From PWND01 sp964601515 (GTDB lineage: Bacteria > Bacteroidota > Bacteroidia > Bacteroidales > UBA7960): a stretch of 50,363 bases of DNA. A model generated the notes under the pieces. It had not been told where the DNA came from and ran no database searches. It was given only the letters and a program-made list of their open reading frames with translations. Of the stretch, positions 41,720-50,363 are shown in pieces. The stretch spans positions 1 through 50,363 of the forward strand of contig CAZRNU010000008.1 in assembly GCA_964601515.1 (NCBI GenBank). Direction: 5' to 3'. The stretch's first letter is position 1. Each line of letters starts with the position of its first letter. The position numbers were made by a program, and so were the translations under genes.

Positions 41720-43498
41720 ATGGAAGACAACAAAAACCTGAAAAGTGGTGAATTTCTAGTTAAAGAAGTAGACCCACAATCTATTTTTATTCCTGAAGAA
41801 TTTGATGAAGAACAAAAAATGATTGCTCAAACGGTTAGAGATTTTATTGAAACAGAGGTTCATCCAAATCTTGACCAGCTTGATAAAGGCGATAGAGAAT
41901 TAATGAAATCAATTCTTAAGAAATCAGGTGATCTTGGTTTAATGGGCATATCAATTCCGGAACAATATGCCGGTTTCGGACAATCATTCGTTACTCAAAT
42001 GCTTGCAGCAGAAGTTGTGGGTGCAGCATATTCATTTTCAGTAGCATTTATGGCTCATTGCGGCATTGGGACATTACCAATTATGTACTATGGAAATGAA
42101 GAGCAAAGAATGAACTATGTAACAAAACTTGCTACAGGCGAATATTTAGGAGCATACTGCTTAACTGAGCCAGGTGCAGGTTCTGATGCTAATTCAGGAA
42201 AAACTCAGGCTACTCTAAGCGAAGACGGTAAACATTATATCCTCAACGGACAAAAAATGTGGATTACTAATGCAGGTTTTTGTGATACACAGGTAGTTTT
42301 TGCAAAAATTGACAATGACAGAATTTTAAGTGCTTTTATAGTTGAAAGTAATTGGCCTGGAGTAGTTATCGGACCGGATGAACACAAAATGGGTATAAAA
42401 GGCTCTTCTACTTGTCAGATATATTATAATGATGTGAAAGTTCCTGTTGAAAACCTTATTGGAAAAAGAGGCGAAGGTTTTAGAATTGCTTTAAGTATTC
42501 TGCATATGGGCCGTATGAAGCTTGGAGCAAATGTTATTGGTGCTGCAAAACAAACAATTTCAGATTCTGTAAGATATGCAAATGAAAGAAAACAGTTTGG
42601 TACGTTAATTTCAACTTTTGGTTCTATTAAGTACAAACTTGCTGAAATGGTTATCAGAGCCTTTGCACACGAATCTGCAATATATAGAGTGAGTAGGGAT
42701 ATTGATATTTTAATGGATAAATTAAAGAGTGAAGGATGCGACGTAGGAATTGGTTCAATAGACGCAATAAGTCATTATGCAGTTGAAGATGCTATTCTAA
42801 AAGTTTATGGTTCTGAAATGCTTGACTACGTTGCTGATGAGGGAGTTCAGATACATGGTGGAATGGGTTACTCTGCTGAAATGCCTGTAGATAGGGCGTA
42901 TCGCGACTCAAGAATTAACCGTATTTTCGAAGGAACTAACGAAATTAATAGACTTCTTGTTGTGGAAGCAGCTACGAAGAAAGCTATGAAAGGCGAATAT
43001 GATTTGTTTGGCCCTGCTGAAGAATTGTATAATAATATGGATAAAATCTCTGATGAAGCTAAATCAGGAGAATCATTCTTTGAAAAGCAGATGAGATATA
43101 TAAAGAATATGAAGAAAGCAATAAAACTTGTAACTTTCAGTGCTTCTAAAACTTTTGGCAAATCATTTATGAGCGAGCAAGAAACTGTAAATAATATTTC
43201 CAATATGATTATGGAAACTTATATTGCAGAATCTCTTGCATTAAGAGTTCAGAAAAGAGAAACCTTAAAAGGAGAAGACAAAATTTATAGGGATATCGTA
43301 AGTGTTTTTGTATATGATGCTATGAATAAAATCGCAAAAAATGCAAAGGATGCTATTTATTCTCATGCTGATAATGACATTGCTCAGAAACTTGTAAGTG
43401 CAGTAAATATGCTTACAAATGTTGAAGGATTAAATGTTATGGTTGCAAGACGAAATATTGCTGCTAAAGTAATTGAAGATAACAAATATAGCTTCTAA
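41720..43498 (+). CDS. Acyl-CoA dehydrogenase (long, C-terminally extended form)
   Basis: The 592-residue flavoprotein oxidises an acyl-CoA to the enoyl-CoA. It has AYCLTEPGAGSDANSGKT, FAD/substrate strand MWITNAGFCDTQVVF, QIHGGMGYSAEMPVDRAYRD and EGTNEINRLLVVEAA with the catalytic-region Glu. After the core (to about residue 420) there is an extra helical domain of some 170 residues, as in the very-long-chain-like members. Chain-length specificity cannot be read from sequence. It is separately promoted and ended by a strong terminator. Confidence 0.94.
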   Translation: MEDNKNLKSGEFLVKEVDPQSIFIPEEFDEEQKMIAQTVRDFIETEVHPNLDQLDKGDRELMKSILKKSGDLGLMGISIPEQYAGFGQSFVTQMLAAEVVGAAYSFSVAFMAHCGIGTLPIMYYGNEEQRMNYVTKLATGEYLGAYCLTEPGAGSDANSGKTQATLSEDGKHYILNGQKMWITNAGFCDTQVVFAKIDNDRILSAFIVESNWPGVVIGPDEHKMGIKGSSTCQIYYNDVKVPVENLIGKRGEGFRIALSILHMGRMKLGANVIGAAKQTISDSVRYANERKQFGTLISTFGSIKYKLAEMVIRAFAHESAIYRVSRDIDILMDKLKSEGCDVGIGSIDAISHYAVEDAILKVYGSEMLDYVADEGVQIHGGMGYSAEMPVDRAYRDSRINRIFEGTNEINRLLVVEAATKKAMKGEYDLFGPAEELYNNMDKISDEAKSGESFFEKQMRYIKNMKKAIKLVTFSASKTFGKSFMSEQETVNNISNMIMETYIAESLALRVQKRETLKGEDKIYRDIVSVFVYDAMNKIAKNAKDAIYSHADNDIAQKLVSAVNMLTNVEGLNVMVARRNIAAKVIEDNKYSF

Positions 43499-43512
43499 TA
43501 AAACTTAAGCAT

Positions 43513-43554
43513 AAAAAAAGAGGCTGATTCTAATGAATCAGCCTCTTTTTTTTT
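43513..43554. terminator. Bidirectional terminator between the acyl-CoA dehydrogenase gene and clpC
   Basis: AAAAAAAGAGGCTGATTC (43513-43530) pairs with GAATCAGCCTCTTTTTTT (43535-43552) over a TAAT loop. It has A-tract and T-tract on both sides, so it can end both convergent genes. Confidence 0.95.
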
Positions 43555-43565
43555 AACAAAACCAT

Positions 43566-46139
43566 CTATTTCTTTTCGTTCAATTCAGAAGAATCTTTCT
43601 TGTTTGTTTTCTTTTTGCCTGTCTTTAATACAATTTGTTCTTCCTCTTTATTATAATCAACAGAAATAACATCTCCTGTTCCAACATTAGATTTAATAAT
43701 TTCTTCTGCAAGCGGATCTTCAAGATATTTTTGAATAGCTCTTTTTAAAGGTCTTGCACCGTAAGCAGCATCCCATCCTTTTTCAGCAATAAAATCCTTA
43801 GCTTCAGTCGATAAAACAACACTAAAGCCAATATCATTAATTCTTTTATAAAGCTTTTCAAGTTCAATATCAATAATTCTAAAAATATGTTCTTTCTGCA
43901 GAGAGTCGAAAATAACTACATCATCAACTCTATTTAGAAATTCAGGAGCAAATGTTTTTTTCAAAGCATTTTCAATTACACTTTGAGCATAACTATTACT
44001 TCCTTCCTGCTTCGCTTTAGTATTAAACCCAACACCTAACCCGAAATCTTTAAGCTGTCTAGATCCAATATTTGAAGTCATAATAATAATTGTATTCTTA
44101 AAATCAACACGCCTTCCAAGACTGTCGGTAAGTTGACCATCGTCTAATACTTGAAGCAGCAAATGAAAAACATCAGGATGAGCTTTTTCAATTTCATCAA
44201 GAAGTAGCACAGAGTAAGGTTTACGCCTAATTTTCTCAGTTAATTGACCGCCTTCTTCATAGCCAACATATCCGGGAGGAGCTCCAATCAATCTACTAAC
44301 AGCAAATTTTTCCATATATTCACTCATATCAATTCTAACAAGAGCATCGTCAGAATCGAATAAATGCCTTGATAGAATTTTTGCAAGGTGAGTTTTACCA
44401 ACACCTGTTGCACCAAGAAAAATAAACGATCCTATTGGTTTATTTGGGTCCTTTAATCCGGCGCGATTTCTTCTTATTGCTTTAACAACCTTTTTAATTG
44501 CATCGTCTTGGCCGATAACACTTTGAGCTAGCTCATCTTCCATTCCAATGAGTTTCTGACTTTCATTCATTGCAATACGTTGAACAGGAATTCCTGTCAT
44601 CATTGCTACGACCTCAGATACATTGTTTTCACTAACCAATTCTCTGTGCAATTGAGATTCCTCTTCCCATAGCTTTTTCTCACGAGCAAGTTTTTCATTA
44701 AGTTCTCTTTCCTGATCACGGAATTTCGCAGCTAATTCATATTTTTGGCTCTTAATTGCTTTAGTTTTTTCATTGCGAACTTCATCTATTTTGCCTTCAA
44801 CTTCAATTATATTTTTTGGAACCTTAATATTTGTAATATGCACCCGCGAACCAGCTTCGTCAAGTGCGTCAATGGCTTTATCAGGCAAACAACGATCACT
44901 TATATATCTGTTTGTTAGAGACACGCAAGCTTTTAAGGCTTCATCAGAATATGTAACTAAATGATGATCTTCGTATTTCTGTTTAATATTATTTAGAATT
45001 TCAATAGTTTCATCAACAGAAGTAGGATCTACCAATACTTTCTGGAACCTTCTTTCCAATGCACCATCTTTTTCAATATGCTGACGATACTCATCAAGAG
45101 TAGTAGCTCCAATACATTGCAAATCGCCCCTAGCCAAAGCAGGTTTAAACATATTTGACGCATCAAGTGAACCAGAAGCTCCACCAGCACCTACAATTGT
45201 ATGAACTTCATCAATAAAAAGAATAACATCCTGATTTTTTTCAAGTTCATTTAAAAGAGCCTTCATTCTTTCCTCAAATTGCCCACGGTACTTTGTACCG
45301 GCTACAAGAGATGCAATATCAAGAGAAACTAGTCTTTTATTAAATAGGGCTCTAGATACTTTTCTTTGAACAATTCTTAATGCCAATCCTTCTGCAATAG
45401 CAGACTTGCCAACCCCGGGCTCTCCAATTAGAATTGGGTTATTCTTTTTTCTTCTAGATAATATCTGAGCAATACGTTCAAGTTCCTTTTCCCTACCAAC
45501 AACAGGATCAAGGCGATTTTCTTCCGCAGCTTTGGTAAGATCTCTACCGAAATTATCTAATACAGGAGTTTTTGATTTATCAGATGCATATCTTTTACCA
45601 AATGAGCCTCCCATACCACCAGCTTCAGGATCCGCATCATCGTCATCGCCAGGAGATAACGCACTTTTAATATCAGGAGCAATATCAGTTGACTGTTCAG
45701 ATTTCTGACCAGTAACTTCCTCTTTAAAACTGTTATAATCAATTCCTAATTGCGCTAAGGAACGAGTAATTAAATTATCATTATCTTTTAAGATAGAAAG
45801 CATAAGATGTTCGGTTCCAATTAAATCACTTCCAAAAAGCTTTGCTTCAAGATAAGTGATTTTTAGAACTCTTTCAGCCTGCTTAATTAAAGGTATGTTT
45901 TCAACATTTCTGTTACCTGTGCTTGCAGGTTTAACTCTTATAGTTTTTTCAACAGTTTCTTTAAGTCCGATAAGATCAACTCCAAGCCTGCCAAGAACAG
46001 TTATTGCTGTTCCTTCTCCAACTCTGACCATTCCCAGAAAAAGGTGCTCAATCCCAATATAATCATTCCCATTTCTAATAGCTTCTTCACGACTATAAGT
46101 TATAACATCTTTTACTTGGGGTGAAAATTTTGCTTCCAT
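43566..46139 (-). CDS. clpC: ClpC-type AAA+ ATPase of the Clp protease
   Basis: The 857-residue Hsp100 protein has two N-terminal Clp_N repeats (about 1-145), a first AAA+ domain with GEPGVGKSA, a UVR/M-domain coiled coil (KYELAAKFRDQERELNEKL), and a second AAA+ domain with GATGVGKTH and ARPLKRAIQ near the end. The loop GLGVGFNTKAKQ in the second domain is the likely ClpP-docking loop. ClpC unfolds substrates for ClpP and supports stress tolerance. No regulatory mcsAB gene is adjacent. It is divergent from gyrA, with 226 A+T-rich bases between. Confidence 0.96.
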   Translation of the reverse strand: MEAKFSPQVKDVITYSREEAIRNGNDYIGIEHLFLGMVRVGEGTAITVLGRLGVDLIGLKETVEKTIRVKPASTGNRNVENIPLIKQAERVLKITYLEAKLFGSDLIGTEHLMLSILKDNDNLITRSLAQLGIDYNSFKEEVTGQKSEQSTDIAPDIKSALSPGDDDDADPEAGGMGGSFGKRYASDKSKTPVLDNFGRDLTKAAEENRLDPVVGREKELERIAQILSRRKKNNPILIGEPGVGKSAIAEGLALRIVQRKVSRALFNKRLVSLDIASLVAGTKYRGQFEERMKALLNELEKNQDVILFIDEVHTIVGAGGASGSLDASNMFKPALARGDLQCIGATTLDEYRQHIEKDGALERRFQKVLVDPTSVDETIEILNNIKQKYEDHHLVTYSDEALKACVSLTNRYISDRCLPDKAIDALDEAGSRVHITNIKVPKNIIEVEGKIDEVRNEKTKAIKSQKYELAAKFRDQERELNEKLAREKKLWEEESQLHRELVSENNVSEVVAMMTGIPVQRIAMNESQKLIGMEDELAQSVIGQDDAIKKVVKAIRRNRAGLKDPNKPIGSFIFLGATGVGKTHLAKILSRHLFDSDDALVRIDMSEYMEKFAVSRLIGAPPGYVGYEEGGQLTEKIRRKPYSVLLLDEIEKAHPDVFHLLLQVLDDGQLTDSLGRRVDFKNTIIIMTSNIGSRQLKDFGLGVGFNTKAKQEGSNSYAQSVIENALKKTFAPEFLNRVDDVVIFDSLQKEHIFRIIDIELEKLYKRINDIGFSVVLSTEAKDFIAEKGWDAAYGARPLKRAIQKYLEDPLAEEIIKSNVGTGDVISVDYNKEEEQIVLKTGKKKTNKKDSSELNEKK

Positions 46140-46365
46140 AGTATAATTAACAATATCAATAAATATTCAAAAGTATTTCAAAAATAAACACAATATTATT
46201 CAAACATATAAAATAATCCATAAATTATTAACAAAGATACGTTGAAATTGTTGACAAATAACTTAAATAACATCAAAAAAAACCAATAATAATAAGGAAA
46301 AAATGCGTATTTTCGTGCTTCTTTACAAAAAGTGAACCAAATTTTAATAAACTCTGAAAATCAAT

Positions 46366-48891
46366 ATGTCGGAAGAAAAAGTAATAAAGGTAAACATTGA
46401 AGATCAGATGAAATCGGCATACATCGATTATGCCATGTCAGTAATCGTATCTAGGGCTCTACCCGATGTTAGAGATGGTCTTAAGCCTGTGCACAGGCGT
46501 GTTTTATTTGGAATGCATGAGTTAGGTACCTTCAGCAATAAACCATATAAAAAGTCTGCAAGAATAGTAGGGGAGGTCCTAGGTAAATATCATCCTCATG
46601 GCGACACATCTGTTTATGATGCTATGGTTAGAATGGCGCAGGAATGGTCATTGCGCTATCCATTAATAGATGGCCAAGGTAACTTTGGTAGCATTGACGG
46701 TGACAGTCCTGCTGCTATGCGTTATACTGAAGCAAGACTCAGAAAAATAGCGGAAGAACTGCTAGTCGATATAGAAAAAGAAACGGTTGATTTTCAACTA
46801 AACTTTGATGATACTCTTGAAGAGCCTACGGTATTGCCTGCGAAAATTCCTAATCTATTAATTAATGGAACATCCGGAATTGCAGTGGGTATGGCTACAA
46901 ATATGCCTCCTCACAATTTGGGGGAAGTTATTGATGGAACAATTGCTTATATCGATAATAACGATATTGAAATTGATGAGTTAATGAAGCATATCAAAGG
47001 GCCTGATTTCCCAACAGGTGGAATTATATATGGATATGAGGGAGTTAGGGAAGCTTATAAAACCGGTAGAGGAAGAATTGTAATGCGTGGAGAAGCCACC
47101 GTTGAGACTCTGGGAGGCAGAGAAACTATTATTGTTACATCAATTCCTTATCAGGTTAATAAATCAGAAATGATTAAAAAAACAGCAGATCTGGTAAATG
47201 ATAAAAAAATTGAGGGTATAACAGACATTAGAGATGAGTCTGACCGAGATGGATTAAGAATAGTTTATGATTTAAGAAAAGATGCAATTCCTAATGTTGT
47301 TTTAAATCAGCTGTATCAATATACTGCATTGCAAACGGCATTTAACGTAAATAGTATTGCTCTTGTGAAGGGGCGCCCGGAAACGCTTAATCTTAAAGAC
47401 TTAATTAAGTATTTTGTTGAGCATAGGCATGATGTTGTTGTAAAAAGAAGCCAATATGAATTAAAAGAAGCTGAAAAAAGACTGCATATTCTTGAAGGAT
47501 TTCTTATTGCACTCGACAATCTTGATGCAATAATAAAGCTTATCAGAGCTTCAGAAACAACTGAAATTGCCAGAATTGGTTTGATGGAGAATTTCAATTT
47601 ATCTGAAATTCAAGCAAGAGCTATTTTGGAAATGCGCCTTAGAGCTCTTACCGGAATGGAGAGAGAAAAAATTAAGGAAGAATATCAGGCTCTTCTTAAA
47701 AAGATTGAACGACTAAAACTGATTTTATCAGATTTTGGTATGAGAATGGAGATTATAAAAGAGGAGCTTTTAGAAATTAAGGATAAGTATAATGATAAAA
47801 CCAGAACGGAGATTGAATATACTGCTAATGATTTCCGAATTGAAGATACAATTGCCGACGAAGATGTTGTAATTACTGTATCTCACATGGGTTACATCAA
47901 ACGTACGCCTCTTAGCGAGTACAAACTTCAAAGCAGGGGAGGTCGTGGTTCGAAGGGAACTGCCACCCGTGATGATGATTTTGTTGAATATTTGTTCTCT
48001 GCCACTAATCACAACTACTTGCTATTCTTTACAGAAAAAGGTAAGTGTTTTTGGTTAAGAGTATTTGAACTTCCTGAAGGTGCAAAAGCAACAAAAGGAA
48101 GGGCTATTCAAAACCTTATTAATATACCATCTGACGATAAAGTAAAAGCGTTTATTAATCTCAAAGACCTCACAGATAAAGAGTATATAAATAATAATTT
48201 TATCATTCTTTGTACTAAAAAAGGTATAATTAAGAAAACTTCACTTGAGGCTTATTCAAGACCAAGAGCAAATGGAATAATTGCAATTAATATTCGCGAA
48301 AATGATGAACTATTAGATGCAAGGTTAACTAATGGGCAGAATGATATACTGCTTGCTAACAAAAGCGGTAAGGCAATCAGGTTTAATGAATCTGTTGTAA
48401 GACCCGTTGGCAGAAATGCTTCAGGAGTGAAGGGTATTACTTTGTCTGGAAGTAAAGATGAGGTGGTTGGAATGGTTTGTATTGACAATACGGAAAGTTC
48501 AATTCTTGTTGTTTCAGAAAAAGGTTATGGCAAAAAATCTCCTTTAGATGAATATAGAATTACTAACAGGGGAGGAAAAGGGATAAAGACTCTGAATGTA
48601 ACTGAAAAAACAGGGCAACTAATTGCAATGGTTAATGTTGTTGAGTCTGAAGATCTTATGATAATCAATAAATCAGGCTTCACAATAAGGATGCAAGTGT
48701 CTGAATTAAGAAGTATAGGCAGGGCAACTCAAGGTGTTAGGCTTATTAATCTTAAGGGAGGTGATAAAATTGCTGCTGTGACAAAAGTTCAAGAAAAGAA
48801 TGAAAATGGCAATGGAAGTAATGATGAGAACTATGAAAATCCTGATGTTGATGATAATACTGAAGCTGATGGCATTGAAAATGAATCTTAG
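46366..48891 (+). CDS. gyrA: DNA gyrase subunit A
   Basis: GyrA cleaves and rejoins DNA in the gyrase heterotetramer. The 841-residue protein has the catalytic Tyr120 in AAMRYTEARL, the quinolone region HPHGDTSVYDAMVRM (76-90), and a C-terminal pinwheel domain with the GyrA-box-like QSRGGRG. The residue equivalent to E. coli Ser83 is Thr81 and that equivalent to Asp87 is Asp85. The C-terminus is acidic (NPDVDDNTEADGIENES). The GyrA box distinguishes it from ParC. It is upstream of a TPR lipoprotein gene with a separate -7 motif. Confidence 0.96.
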   Translation: MSEEKVIKVNIEDQMKSAYIDYAMSVIVSRALPDVRDGLKPVHRRVLFGMHELGTFSNKPYKKSARIVGEVLGKYHPHGDTSVYDAMVRMAQEWSLRYPLIDGQGNFGSIDGDSPAAMRYTEARLRKIAEELLVDIEKETVDFQLNFDDTLEEPTVLPAKIPNLLINGTSGIAVGMATNMPPHNLGEVIDGTIAYIDNNDIEIDELMKHIKGPDFPTGGIIYGYEGVREAYKTGRGRIVMRGEATVETLGGRETIIVTSIPYQVNKSEMIKKTADLVNDKKIEGITDIRDESDRDGLRIVYDLRKDAIPNVVLNQLYQYTALQTAFNVNSIALVKGRPETLNLKDLIKYFVEHRHDVVVKRSQYELKEAEKRLHILEGFLIALDNLDAIIKLIRASETTEIARIGLMENFNLSEIQARAILEMRLRALTGMEREKIKEEYQALLKKIERLKLILSDFGMRMEIIKEELLEIKDKYNDKTRTEIEYTANDFRIEDTIADEDVVITVSHMGYIKRTPLSEYKLQSRGGRGSKGTATRDDDFVEYLFSATNHNYLLFFTEKGKCFWLRVFELPEGAKATKGRAIQNLINIPSDDKVKAFINLKDLTDKEYINNNFIILCTKKGIIKKTSLEAYSRPRANGIIAINIRENDELLDARLTNGQNDILLANKSGKAIRFNESVVRPVGRNASGVKGITLSGSKDEVVGMVCIDNTESSILVVSEKGYGKKSPLDEYRITNRGGKGIKTLNVTEKTGQLIAMVNVVESEDLMIINKSGFTIRMQVSELRSIGRATQGVRLINLKGGDKIAAVTKVQEKNENGNGSNDENYENPDVDDNTEADGIENES

Positions 48892-48952
48892 GATTAATTT
48901 AAAATAACCTTTTTTGTTAAGTATTTTACATAATGCAAAATAAAATAAATAT

Positions 48953-48960
48953 TACATTTG
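48953..48960 (+). promoter_or_regulatory. Candidate -7 element of the TPR lipoprotein gene
   Basis: TACATTTG matches TAnnTTTG and lies 34 bases before the ATG at 48995. No -33 element at the right distance. Confidence 0.45.
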
Positions 48961-48994
48961 CAACTATAAACAACAGATTCTATAACCAAAAAAA

Positions 48995-50242
48995 ATGAAC
49001 CGAATGAAACGGATAGTATTCTTATTAGTAGCATCAGCAATGGTTATTCTATCATCATGCGACGCGCAAAAGAAAGAACTTAATGCAATAAACAATGAAT
49101 TAAAACGTAAAAATGTACTTGTAGCAAAAGAAAGAATTGATGCCGCTGTTGAGGGCGAATTGGCTGCTAATCCAAAGGCGTGGATTACAAAAGCGAATGT
49201 TTATATGGACCTTTTCTTAGCAGAAGATCCTGAAGTTAAGAATTCTCACCAAGATCCACTAGGAGTTGCTAATGAGTCGTTAATGAAGGCAAAGGAGCTT
49301 GATATAACAAATCAAAATTTTCTTTCAATTCAGCAAAATGAATTAATGCTTACTCAAATGCTTCATGAAGCAGGGGCTTTAGCATTTAACGAAGGACGAT
49401 TCCCTATTGCCAGTAATTATTTTCGTTCTTCTTACGATGTAAGTAAACGATTTGGTTCAATTGATACCTTAACACTGTTTTATGCAGCATATTCTGCAGA
49501 AAGAGGTATGATGTATCAGGAAGCAAAGCAGTATTTAAATGAATTGGTTGAGATTAATTATCGTGAAGTAAACGTTTATACATCATTAATTAATGTTTCA
49601 GCTGCTTTGGAAGAACATGATGAAGCAAAAAGATGGATTAAAGAAGCTAAAGGTGATGATCCTGAAAGTGTAGATATTGCAATTATTTTTGCAGCTGCAA
49701 ACTATTACTTAAAAACAGGAGATACTGAAGGAGCTAAGTCTGCAATTAACGAGGCTATTGAAAGAGAACCGAATAATTCTAATTTGTATTTTGCTTTGGG
49801 TGCCAACTATGAAAGAATTTATGGAGATAACACACACTCTGATAAAGACAGGGAAGAAGCTTTTCAACAGGCTATTGATGCCTACAAGAAATCGTTAGAA
49901 ATTGATCCTGAGCAATTCCAGGTTGTTTATTCTATCGGGGCACTTTATTTTAACAGAGGAATTGCAACTTTTGAAAAAGCACAACAAGTTTTAAGAGATT
50001 GTGAAGCTGCAAAAGATTGGCATTGCAATGAGTATAATGTTAAGGAAAAAGAATTTAAGGAAATGTGGCTTGCCGGTCAACCTTTCCTTGAAGAAGCTAA
50101 AGAATTATTAGATTATAATGATCCCAATTTTAAAGTTGTTATTAATTCATTAACTGAATTGTATGCTCGTACTAGCCAGAATGATAAATTACTGGAAATG
50201 ATTGAATTAAAGAAGAGGTTAGGGTTTGATATACAAAATTAA
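48995..50242 (+). CDS. TPR-repeat lipoprotein
   Basis: The 415-residue protein has a lipobox ILSSC (Cys22) followed by DAQKKELN, then TPR-like helix pairs throughout, clearest in KTGDTEGAKSAINEAIEREP and FQQAIDAYKKSLEIDPEQFQ. It is an envelope scaffold or adaptor of unknown partners. A start at 49004 (MKRIVFLL) is also possible and would not change the signal. It lies 103 bases after gyrA, a neighbour pair I recall from other Bacteroidales. A hairpin follows. Confidence 0.85.
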   Translation: MNRMKRIVFLLVASAMVILSSCDAQKKELNAINNELKRKNVLVAKERIDAAVEGELAANPKAWITKANVYMDLFLAEDPEVKNSHQDPLGVANESLMKAKELDITNQNFLSIQQNELMLTQMLHEAGALAFNEGRFPIASNYFRSSYDVSKRFGSIDTLTLFYAAYSAERGMMYQEAKQYLNELVEINYREVNVYTSLINVSAALEEHDEAKRWIKEAKGDDPESVDIAIIFAAANYYLKTGDTEGAKSAINEAIEREPNNSNLYFALGANYERIYGDNTHSDKDREEAFQQAIDAYKKSLEIDPEQFQVVYSIGALYFNRGIATFEKAQQVLRDCEAAKDWHCNEYNVKEKEFKEMWLAGQPFLEEAKELLDYNDPNFKVVINSLTELYARTSQNDKLLEMIELKKRLGFDIQN

Positions 50243-50272
50243 TGTGTTACAAATAGTTCTTTATTTATAAAT

Positions 50273-50312
50273 TAAGAGCAGGATAGAGGCAATATTTATC
50301 CTGCTCTTATTT
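50273..50312 (+). terminator. Terminator of the TPR lipoprotein gene
   Basis: TAAGAGCAGGATA (50273-50285) pairs perfectly with TATCCTGCTCTTA (50297-50309). It is followed by TTTA instead of a long T-run, about 30 bases after the stop. Nothing else is seen to the window end. Confidence 0.8.
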
Positions 50313-50363
50313 AGGAATCTCCATTTAACATAATAGTAATTATAGGACATTTTATTTATCTAT

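Noticed and set aside
1..50363. CRISPR array, tRNA, rRNA, insertion sequence or prophage
   Set aside because: No regularly spaced identical repeats, no transposase, integrase or structural phage genes, and no cloverleaf or rRNA sequence recognised in either strand's spacers.

Overview
The window comes from an A+T-rich chromosome of the phylum Bacteroidota, probably a Bacteroidales-like lineage. The evidence is the moxR-DUF58-BatA/B/C/D/E operon, the conserved run bamD - omega subunit - coaBC - PorD/DUF4835-like - recN, many lipoproteins with an SSC or FSC lipobox, A-rich leaders instead of Shine-Dalgarno sites, and repeated -7 elements of the Bacteroidota type (TAnnTTTG). I see no rRNA, tRNA, CRISPR array, phage or transposase gene. 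The window is mostly single-copy core genome.

Layout. 1-3031 (minus): a rhomboid protease cut by the window edge, miaA and a family 2 glycosyltransferase; the spacer between the last two carries short-period dispersed repeats. 3140-4857 (plus): a small lipoprotein and a lipoprotein-like alpha/beta hydrolase. 4835-6481 (minus): a soluble hybrid histidine kinase with an NTF2/SnoaL-like N-terminus. 6724-15029 (minus): a seven-gene Bat (aerotolerance) operon, in which BatB and BatC form one continuous protein. 15339-16550 (plus): an OB-fold-like, histidine-rich lipoprotein and a PepSY-associated membrane protein. 16655-22600 (plus): ettA, rtcB, hisS and hutH, with a second repeat island between ettA and rtcB. 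22674-25451: a four-helix membrane protein, a zinc-dependent phospholipase C/S1-P1-like secreted protein, and gcvT with a possibly structured leader. 25674-28765: a CapD/PglF-type membrane nucleotide-sugar dehydratase converging on sucC.

28945-32538 (plus): a 79-residue unknown protein, a 45-residue lipoprotein, then the compact unit lipA - NamZ/DUF1343 - prmC. 32559-35274 (minus): a threonine-aldolase-type enzyme, a secreted unknown protein and an outer-membrane beta-barrel. 35548-40679 (plus): bamD, omega subunit, coaBC, PorD/DUF4835-like protein and recN, with a terminator-like hairpin just before the GTG start of coaBC. 40740-43498 (plus): fabI and a long acyl-CoA dehydrogenase. 43566-46139 (minus): clpC. 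46366-50242 (plus): gyrA and a TPR lipoprotein, closed by a hairpin.

No clearly new multi-gene system is visible. The observations most worth following up are the two related short-period repeat islands, one of which supplies a stop codon and one of which contains an element framed by imperfect direct repeats; the BatB-BatC fusion; the hairpin inside the bamD-rpoZ-coaBC unit; the promoter/terminator-bounded 45-residue lipoprotein; the hisS-hutH pairing; and the OB-fold/PepSY pair. Promoters are sequence-motif calls only, and function assignments rest on recognised motifs and not on searches.
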